Of a DNA stretch of 64,000 bases, positions 57,234 to 64,000 are shown piece by piece. Source of the stretch: Acarospora socialis (lineage: Eukaryota > Ascomycota > Lecanoromycetes > Acarosporales > Acarosporaceae). The position numbers and the translations under genes are program-made. Numbering within the stretch: the stretch's first letter is position 1; each line of letters starts with the position of its first letter. Below the pieces are notes generated by a model, which was not told the origin of the DNA, did no database searches, and worked only from the letters and a program-made list of their open reading frames with translations. The DNA lies in assembly GCA_025617375.2 (NCBI GenBank), contig JAMYGW020000004.1:620001-684000 (forward strand), read 5' to 3'.

Positions 57234-57516
57234 TCACGGCGGCAACAAAACCTCACTCCAGCTCGACGAGAAGAACGCAACGGCAGCCTAGACGGAATCC
57301 CAGATCAGCAATCTCTCGTCTTCTCACTTCTCGTCGACAGCACACCCATTCCAACGTAAGGAGAGACAGCACACTTACACCGAACATGGCCACCGCTCGC
57401 ACAACGCTCTGGTTCTCCGGCGCCGTCACTTCGCGGTATATGACGCCCATGTAGCCGGAGGGTTCGGATCGGCGGGGTGGGGAGGCGGGCTGGACTGGGA
57501 CTCGTTTGGGGGGCAT
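57234..57516 (-). CDS. TOM6: mitochondrial import receptor subunit Tom6
   Basis: A small tail-anchored subunit that stabilises the TOM import pore. Two exons (57516-57379, 57287-57234) give 63 residues. The N-terminus is basic and Pro-rich (MPPKRVPVQPASPPRRSE); then comes TAPENQSVVRAVAMFG, and after the 91-nt intron AAVAFFSSSWSEVLLPP, a single membrane segment with a short tail. Reading through the intron gives an unrelated end with no membrane anchor, so the spliced form is preferred. Length and the AMFG-AAV join fit fungal Tom6. The gene is head-to-head with the alcohol dehydrogenase, 743 bp apart. Confidence 0.85.
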
Positions 57517-58259
57517 TGTTGCGTTGGTATAAAGGAGCGGTGATGGGATGTGCTGGCAGTGCGAGTGCTTGGATGGAAGCTATCATGGAGTTTTGCGGGT
57601 GAAGTTTTTACGGGGAGCCAGGACAGCTAGTTGCGCACTTGCTGGCTGGCGGAAGTGAGTTGGATTAAGGTGCTTACGGAGAGCTGCATCGAGCGCAATT
57701 CGGGCTAGGGGATTGATGATCAGTCACCGTTGTGTCTGCCGGTTGTTGCGGCAATTACTGGAGGTCTCTACGGAGTAGCACGAAATGATTCCAGCCGAGA
57801 GCGGTGACGATGTGATACGTATTGAGCATACCAAATCGTCAACATTTCCTACTCGTACTCTACATGGTTCCTGAAAGTTACAACGATGCAGGTTCTCTTG
57901 ATATGCCAGGAGGCCGGCTGGAAGCCAAACCAAATTTGACCTCAGGTAGATCTGCAGCGGCGAAGGCCCGACTATAGCGTGGGTACTTCCCGTTGGTGAT
58001 ATCATCATGAAATTATAGTGGATCATTTGCGGACCTAACGTTTACTCGGAATTAACCTATAAGTCCATCGATAAAGCCCGTTGCGTATGTAGATAGTGCT
58101 CGACCGTTTGCTATAAAGTCTACTCTCAGAACTTGTCTCTCTCTCCAACCTAGTCTCATATGCTCTTGTTCTCACTCTCTCTCTCTCACAATATATATTC
58201 AACTCTTGATTGTAGAGTTCAATCTCAATTTTACGATTCGCTTTACAACAGTCGAAAAC
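57517..58259. other. divergent intergenic region TOM6 / alcohol dehydrogenase
   Basis: 743 bp holding both promoters. A CT-rich tract (about 58130-58195, CTCTCTCT repeats) lies just upstream of the dehydrogenase ATG, as is common in highly expressed fungal genes. Confidence 0.55.
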
Positions 58260-59538
58260 ATGAGTACAGACTACAAGTTTCAGGGCTGGATGGGTCTTGA
58301 CCCGAAATCCGTGGAAGGAAACCTGAAGTTCCAGCAGTACGAGCCGAAAACATGGGAGGAGACGGACGTCGATATCAAGGTTACCCACTGTGGTATTTGC
58401 GGCTCCGACTTGCACACGCTACGAAGTGGCTGGGGTCCGACTCTCTACCCAGTCAGTCTTGCCTTGTTCTTTCTTGTTCTGTTTTAACAATGCTGACTTT
58501 CTTGCCTTACAGTGTGTTGTTGGCCACGAGATCGTCGGAACAGCCGTCAAGGTTGGCAGCAAGGCCGAACATGGCATCAAGTCAGTCATCACTCTCTCCC
58601 ACATCCGGATCCTCCAACATCATTCTAACAACCCCTAGGGTCGGTGACCGTGTTGGCGTGGGCGCCCAATCCTCGTCGTGTCTGAAGCCCGATTGCGAGG
58701 AATGCTCGTCGGGGCTGGAGAATCACTGCACACGCATGGTTGGCACATACAACGGCAAATACCCAGACGGCAGCAAGTCCTACGGCGGCTACGCCGACTA
58801 CTGCCGCGCGCCATCGCACTTCGTTTTCAAGATCCCCGACGGCATCTCGAGCGAGGAGGCGGCGCCGATGTTGTGCGGAGGCATCACGGTTTTCTCACCG
58901 CTGCAGAAGAATGGCGCCGGACCGGGGAAGAAGGTCGGTATTGTGGGGATTGGCGGTTTAGGGCATTTTGGCCTCCTGTATGCCAAGGTACGGTTATCCT
59001 GCCAAAAGCAGTTTGCGGGCAAGTCATACTCTCAGATGTGCTAACAATCTCTCCCGTCAAGGCTCTTGGCTGCGACAAAGTCGTCGCCATCTCCCGCTCC
59101 AGCAGCAAAAAAGCCGACGCCATGAAAATGGGTGCCGACCATTTCATCGCGACAGGGGAAGACAAGGACTGGGCTAAGCACAACTCCCGGACCCTCGACC
59201 TCATCATCTCCACCGTCTCGTCCCCGGACATGCCGCTGGGCGACTATCTGCGTTTGCTACGCACCAACGGGCAATTCATCCAGGTCGGCGCGCCAGAGGA
59301 TCCGATCCCCAGCATCGCTGCGTTTGCGCTGATCCAGAAGGGTGTGAAGATCGGTGGGTCTGCGATCGGGTCACCGGAGCAGATCATGCAGATGCTGGAG
59401 CTGTCGGCGAAGAAGGGCGTGCATCCTTGGATTCAGAAGCGGCCGTTGAACGACGCGAATCAGACGGTCGTGGATATGAATGATGGGAAGGCGAGGTATA
59501 GATATGTGCTGGTGAACGAGAGTCATGCGAAGTTGTAG
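58260..59538 (+). CDS. zinc-dependent alcohol dehydrogenase (CAD/ADH6-like)
   Basis: An NADP(H)-type medium-chain reductase for aromatic or long-chain aldehydes and alcohols. Four exons (58260-58451, 58513-58580, 58639-58987, 59062-59538) give 361 residues. The catalytic zinc block HCGICGSDLHTL is at about residues 43-54 and CVVGHEIVGTAV follows at exon 2. The structural zinc cysteines are in SSCLKPDCEECSSGLENHC. The cofactor motif is VGIVGIGGLGHFGLLYAK. The first two introns both have GTCAGT donors. Exons 3 and 4 have high third-position GC. Substrate preference cannot be read from sequence. Confidence 0.93.
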
Positions 59539-59641
59539 ATTATCGGATTTACAGATAGAGCCATGTAATTAATTGGACGCTTGGAGCACTGTTTGCACGT
59601 GTAGGCGGTCATAATTTCGTACATATTCATACTATACCCTG

Positions 59642-61508
59642 TTATTCGATGCCCATCAACATAGCCAGTTCCTCGGGACTCAACGTGCTCTTTCTCCTCC
59701 TAGCTCTTCCGCCTACTTTCTTCACCGCGCTCTTCCGACTCCCGGTGGCGTCTGCCCACGGTCTGGTCCGTTGCGCCGCCTCCGCTTCCAATTGCACTTC
59801 GTCCAGCTTCTGCTGGATGGTGGCCTGCGAGGCTGTGCTCTTCGTTGTCTATCGTCACTTGTTCAGTCGCGAAACACTAGAAGCTTAGGAGAGCATAGAA
59901 ATGACTTACCTGCCGCGGTATCTTCGAGCGATATCTCTTGAACGAAGAGCTCGGCGATGGGAGATCTGATGTGGAGTTAGGGAGCAAAGCTACTTCGTCG
60001 AGGTCGCCCACGCTTTCCTCGGGAATCCCAGTGAAGGAGACCTTTCGTGGTGATGCGGTCGGTCGAGCGTTGCCAGTGGCTTCACCTAGTGCTGTGTTGT
60101 CCTGGTGATGTTCGACACCGCATGTGTGTTCTTCCGGTTCGTTGTCGCCGCTCATCTCATTGAAGTTCCGTTTGAGGTGCTCACGCGAAGTCTCGGCCTC
60201 GAAACTGTCGCTGTGGGCGCTAGAATCTTCCTCATCGACCGAAGGTTCCTCTTGGACCTCGTCTTCCTCGCTAAGATCTGCATTTTCATCCGCTGGCACT
60301 GCGTTACCCTGAGTATCGGGGGCAGCCCCATCCAGTCCCGAACCCAGCCCTAGGCCCATCTTTAGATCTTCGAGACTGATTGTGTCCCCGTCATTGACCA
60401 TCCGGTTCTTCCAGCTGTCCATCATCGCTACCGCCTGCCTCCACCTCCCTTCCATCTTCTCCCATCCTTCCCTTAACCTTCCGATCTCGTCTTCTCGCAC
60501 CTCAACCTCCTCGATTGGGATGAAAGATGGGTTCGTAAGCAGTTCTCTGAGATGCTCCAGTACCAGGTCCATGTCGGCTGATAAGGTGTCGTAGGAAGTG
60601 GGTAAGGCCAACAACGCACTCTGCTCCGACGTTTCGTCCGCCGCCATTTCAGCCTGCCTACTTCCGTCCTGATACTGCGCTTGAGAGTTCGTGCTCGACT
60701 TCGCTGACAGGCCTTGAAGATTCCGCAGCGTGGCTATTGTGCTTCTCACCAACCCGATCAGGTTGTCGTTCTCGTCGCTCAGACCCTGACTGAGCTGTGT
60801 CAGGAACTCCGTGGTCTCCTGCCGCAAGCTGTAATTCGGACTGTCCAAATCCTCCCCTCCCGCTACCTCTCCAGCCTTATTTGAAGCGTGCGTCGGTGTC
60901 GGCTTGATCACGATCGTGCTCATCCCTAACCCCTCCCTCTTCCCTCTCTGCTGCCCATGCAGATGCTCCTTCAACCTCCGGATCTCCAGATCCCGTTTCC
61001 GGATATCGTTTGCACACTGGCTTCTCACTTGCTGCACCATCGTCCGTAGCCTCAGCGTCTCCTCGCGCAAAGAGCGCGCGCTGTTCTCGGTCGTGCGCAA
61101 GGTTATTCTTATGGCACGTTCTTGACCGGCAGCAAGCGCCAGTTGGCGATTCAACTCTGCGTTCTTGGCCTCGAGCCGGGATATGTCGAGGTTCTGGCGA
61201 GTCTCGCTGGCGCGCAGGTTGCGGAGAGAGCTGGCGAGGGATTCGCGATGTTCGGCTTCGCGCTGGATGGTCAATTTAGTTAATTTTTTGGAGATTATAT
61301 AGGAATTTAGACTCGTCGCGTCTCTTACATCTCTCCTCAGAATCAGATCGTGCACCAGATTGATGATCCTGGCCATGGTTGCAGTCTTCCCTTCGTCGGC
61401 CTTTGAAGGCTTCGCAAACTCGATAGGCTTGCCATTGCGCAAGAGGCCGCGAGAGAGTAAGAGGTTGTTGATATAGGCAGAGGCTGTTTGGAGGTTCTGC
61501 GTTTCCAT
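59642..61508 (-). CDS. afadin/alpha-actinin-binding-type coiled-coil protein
   Basis: A cytoskeletal or spindle-pole-associated coiled coil of the ADIP/SSX2IP type; fungal relatives include a NIMA-interacting protein (TinC) from memory. Three exons (61508-61329, 61262-59910, 59848-59642) give 579 residues. The start METQNLQTASAYINNLLLSR is the conserved N-terminus. The intron at 61328-61263 (66 nt, GTAAGA...CCAG, branch TTAACTAA) is stop-free and a multiple of three, but relatives read LILRRDREAEHRESLA across it. The coiled coil covers about residues 60-170, a second helical block 310-390, then acidic linkers ([17 protein letters not shown]). The last intron acceptor is either 59849 or a nearby AG; I chose the first that keeps phase. 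An upstream ORF precedes the ATG. Confidence 0.82.
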
Positions 61509-61895
61509 AGCTAGATTCTCTACGGAAAGATCAGGTTGCGAAGTCGTATTCGGCTTTGCGATTTGTCTTACTCGTTCGCGGAGGGTTGAGAGTAAACAAA
61601 GCTCCGGCAGCCATAGTAAGCCTCTCAGGCAGTTCTGCGATGCCGGCGGCAAGCTCCGCGTGAGTTGAGGTCGCGACAACTTTCTCCATGGACGAATTCA
61701 TGATTTGAGCATTTTCTCCACGTGGGGCTACAGTCACCTGTGCTCTTGTGCCTTTGACGAATCTACTGTCTTGAAGCATTGACGCGGTGCTAATTACAAT
61801 TTCGACGTTTCAAAGCCCTCTCAACGTCCGAACACAGCTCGGAAGTCCACAGCTCTCTATCGTTTAGAGACCGGACCACAACATAGTTGCCCAAG
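61509..61895. promoter_or_regulatory. divergent promoter region ADIP-type gene / NUP85
   Basis: 387 bp separate the two start codons. A minus-strand uORF (61701-61531) begins MNSSMEKVVATSTHAEL and ends 22 nt before the ADIP-type ATG. It could limit translation of that gene. Confidence 0.5.
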
Positions 61896-64000
61896 ATGTC
61901 TACCTTCACCATGCCCTTCTCTTCCAGCCCTCCATCAACTCCTGACACTCGATCGCGCAACGGCGGTTATGCTAACCACTTCGCAAACATGGCCACAAAC
62001 ACGACAACGACCCCCGCTGGGCCCCCTCCTTCATCAGCGAATTCTTTCACACCCGTCGGCCCGCCTCCTTCATCCATGTTTGGGAGTTCGCAACTTCAGT
62101 CCAATCACAAATCTTTCCCAGCGAAGCCGAACTTCGGCCTCAATATGGGCTCACAACGGAATCCCAACAGCCCTTCGTTCAAAACGGTACATCCGAATCG
62201 ACATAACTTGATGAGAGATGGGAACTCAGCAGGAAGCTCGAACTTAAGACAGGGCTTCCAGGTTCCCGGCAGCAGTTCGCCTTTAGAGGCGCCAAGCGAC
62301 ATTAGTGAGTTTGAGGAGGACTCGCAAGTAGACGGTGAGGTAGAGACGGACGAAGGGGATGAGCAGGATGACGATGACATGGACATGGATGAGCAGGAGG
62401 ATGCTTCCGTCGGAGATGAAGAGAACATCACTCCGTCACGATTTGGATCGTCTTTTCGCTGGGAAACTTATTCAAAATACGGGTCGCCTTTAAAGGACAG
62501 TATTCCCAGAGGCACCAAACGATCTAGAGCAGGTGGAGCTGTAGCTCAGAGTTTCGGGTCATCCTTTGCAGGCGAGGTGGAGCCACCAAAGAAAAAGGAT
62601 TCTGCTATACCAGGGATTTTACGAGGTTTGGCAGCCGGAGGCGAAGTGTTGGACGTCACGGAATCGGATGAACTCATTCTAGCTACTGAGGATGTAATAA
62701 GCCGGTTATACAGTTCTGACAAAGAAGATGTGGCTTCCCAGACTGCGCTGTCTACGGCTTCGGAAGACTTAACCAGGATATGGCAGTCGAGCGTTGACAA
62801 TGATGCGAGACATCTAGGGACAGATGAATACGTTATTGGTATAGGTCCTAACGGAAATGCCCCATCCATTTCCAAGGCGTCGTTCTTGAGTACCTTTCTC
62901 TTACAATTACATCATCCGCCACCTCTAAAGGGCAAGCAAGCTTTTGCATTCTCTCGATCTGGTCGAGCGTCCGGATATTCAGAGTCTACCAGCAACTCCC
63001 AAGTTTCTCTGAGGCCATCACCCCCGCCAAAGGTACTGCTCGACTGGCTCAACGCGCATCACAACCCATACCCAACGGCAACCATAGACCTACAAACCTA
63101 TCAGCCAAACCCTACAGCACATCTAAATTTCTGGGATATCATCTTCTCCGCTATGCTACGTGGCCGGATCGCAGATGTGATCCGCATATTGAAAGAAACT
63201 GACTTCAGACATGGTCGGACAGCCGTGGACGACGGGCAAGGTCAAGACGGCTACCGAGGTGTGCAACTTGGCAACATCACAAGGGTCATCAACCGTGCCA
63301 TAATGGTTTTGGAAATTTGCCCGGCAATGAAAGATGATAATTGGGATGTTAAAGGGACTGATTGGATAATCTTCAGACGACGAGTTGAACAGGCGGCGGC
63401 AGATCTTGCAACGTTCGCTGAGGGTCGAGACCGTGAAGCGGAGGACGACAACCAGCATTTTCGAGCCGAGAACTTTGGAATTCAGGGTTCACTGGCAAGC
63501 TTGTCCTCATTAAGCCGATCCACTCGAATGGCCGAGAGTAAGGTACCATGGACGATTTACCAGAACCTCAAAGCTATATATGGCCTTCTTCTTGGTGGCA
63601 CCACTGAGATAATATCCTTTGCACAAGATTGGGTTGAGGCGACTATCGGTCTTACAGCCTGGTGGGACGGTGATGACAACGACGAGATCACGAGAAGTAG
63701 CCTGGGAATGAGCCGACGTTCGATAAGACGTTCACAGTCGCTCGCACCACGGTCTGTGGACGTCGATGTCCTCACTGCCTATTTACGGAGATTGTCATAC
63801 GCGTTCGACCGGGTGACGGACGGTACGGATGAGGAGGCTTTCCAGATTAATTCCCTGAACCCAGTTGAAGTCGGCTTAGCATCAATCTTCGAAGGCAACG
63901 TGGAAGGTGTCATTGGACTCCTGCGTGGTTGGTCTCTTCCAATAACCTCAGCAGTCGTTGAGATTGCAAGCCTAGGAGGCTGGCTTGGCATACCGTCTGG
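61896..64000 (+). CDS. NUP85: nucleoporin NUP85 (5' partial by window edge)
   Basis: A scaffold subunit of the nuclear-pore Y complex (Nup84 complex). The frame is open from the ATG at 61896 to the window end (701 codons and counting), with no intron. The start MSTFTMPFSSSPPSTPDTRS is Ser/Pro-rich and disordered, followed by an acidic stretch (DEQDDDDMDMDEQEDASVGD), then the alpha-helical region with LDWLNAHHNPYPTATIDL, FWDIIFSAMLRGRIADVIRI and LGNITRVINRAIMVLEICPA, which matches the NUP85 stack. The C-terminal part lies outside the window. The name rests on the helical-region blocks and is fairly secure. Confidence 0.82.
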   Translation, partial: MSTFTMPFSSSPPSTPDTRSRNGGYANHFANMATNTTTTPAGPPPSSANSFTPVGPPPSSMFGSSQLQSNHKSFPAKPNFGLNMGSQRNPNSPSFKTVHPNRHNLMRDGNSAGSSNLRQGFQVPGSSSPLEAPSDISEFEEDSQVDGEVETDEGDEQDDDDMDMDEQEDASVGDEENITPSRFGSSFRWETYSKYGSPLKDSIPRGTKRSRAGGAVAQSFGSSFAGEVEPPKKKDSAIPGILRGLAAGGEVLDVTESDELILATEDVISRLYSSDKEDVASQTALSTASEDLTRIWQSSVDNDARHLGTDEYVIGIGPNGNAPSISKASFLSTFLLQLHHPPPLKGKQAFAFSRSGRASGYSESTSNSQVSLRPSPPPKVLLDWLNAHHNPYPTATIDLQTYQPNPTAHLNFWDIIFSAMLRGRIADVIRILKETDFRHGRTAVDDGQGQDGYRGVQLGNITRVINRAIMVLEICPAMKDDNWDVKGTDWIIFRRRVEQAAADLATFAEGRDREAEDDNQHFRAENFGIQGSLASLSSLSRSTRMAESKVPWTIYQNLKAIYGLLLGGTTEIISFAQDWVEATIGLTAWWDGDDNDEITRSSLGMSRRSIRRSQSLAPRSVDVDVLTAYLRRLSYAFDRVTDGTDEEAFQINSLNPVEVGLASIFEGNVEGVIGLLRGWSLPITSAVVEIASLGGWLGIPS

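Noticed and set aside
61531-61779. Longer N-terminus for the ADIP-type protein
   Set aside because: It is in another frame from the conserved METQNLQTASAYINNLL start, and no splice pair joins it cleanly. It is kept as a uORF.

Overview
The window is nuclear DNA from a filamentous ascomycete (Pezizomycotina; class not resolved). The evidence is compact, densely packed genes on both strands, introns mostly 47-130 nt with GTRAGT-type donors and CTRAC-like branch points, and families typical of such fungi: Zn2Cys6 regulator, GH16 and GH18 secreted enzymes, arrestin-like adaptor, IES4, GID1, pof3-type F-box/TPR. I rebuilt 30 protein genes by joining exons in frame; the last runs off the right edge. 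I saw no tRNA, rRNA, CRISPR array, transposon or virus-like element.

Layout. 0-4 kb: UAP1 (chitin precursor) and a cyclophilin-RRM protein, both minus. 3.8-7.1 kb: a gene-poor stretch leading into a Zn2Cys6 regulator (7.1-8.9 kb). 10-14 kb: a six-cysteine small protein, ribosomal eS24 head-to-head with the elongation-factor methyltransferase EFM3, and an unknown basic-tailed protein. 14-26.5 kb: coiled-coil protein, PET117 head-to-head with VMA10, a TGL2-type lipase, an arrestin-like adaptor, then a Rieske/AIF-type oxidoreductase head-to-head with a PrxQ-type peroxiredoxin. 27-34 kb: a 1,319-residue DUF7357-type protein, RPA43 and a membrane J-protein. 34-40 kb is looser and more accessory: GPI-type GH16 glucanase, a small cysteine-rich secreted protein, an MFS transporter. 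40-64 kb: GID1, IES4, GH18 chitinase, pof3-like F-box/TPR/LRR protein, CTNNBL1, RPB2, TOM6, zinc alcohol dehydrogenase, an afadin/ADIP-type coiled coil, and the N-terminal part of NUP85.

Most genes are housekeeping. Several divergent pairs share short promoters and linked functions: eS24/EFM3 (translation), PET117/VMA10 (respiratory and vacuolar energy), Rieske-AIF/PrxQ (both with mitochondrial-type presequences). Cell-wall genes (UAP1, GH16, GH18) are present but scattered, not clustered.

The most unusual signals are in gene structure. The lipase needs a 10-nt exon carrying the catalytic serine followed by a 2-nt exon between back-to-back introns to keep its nucleophile elbow in frame. VMA10 has an ATG-only first exon and a 9-nt exon. 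UAP1 has a GC-AG intron. Two coiled-coil genes hold stop-free introns whose lengths are multiples of three. All exon models are hand-made and untested against transcripts.
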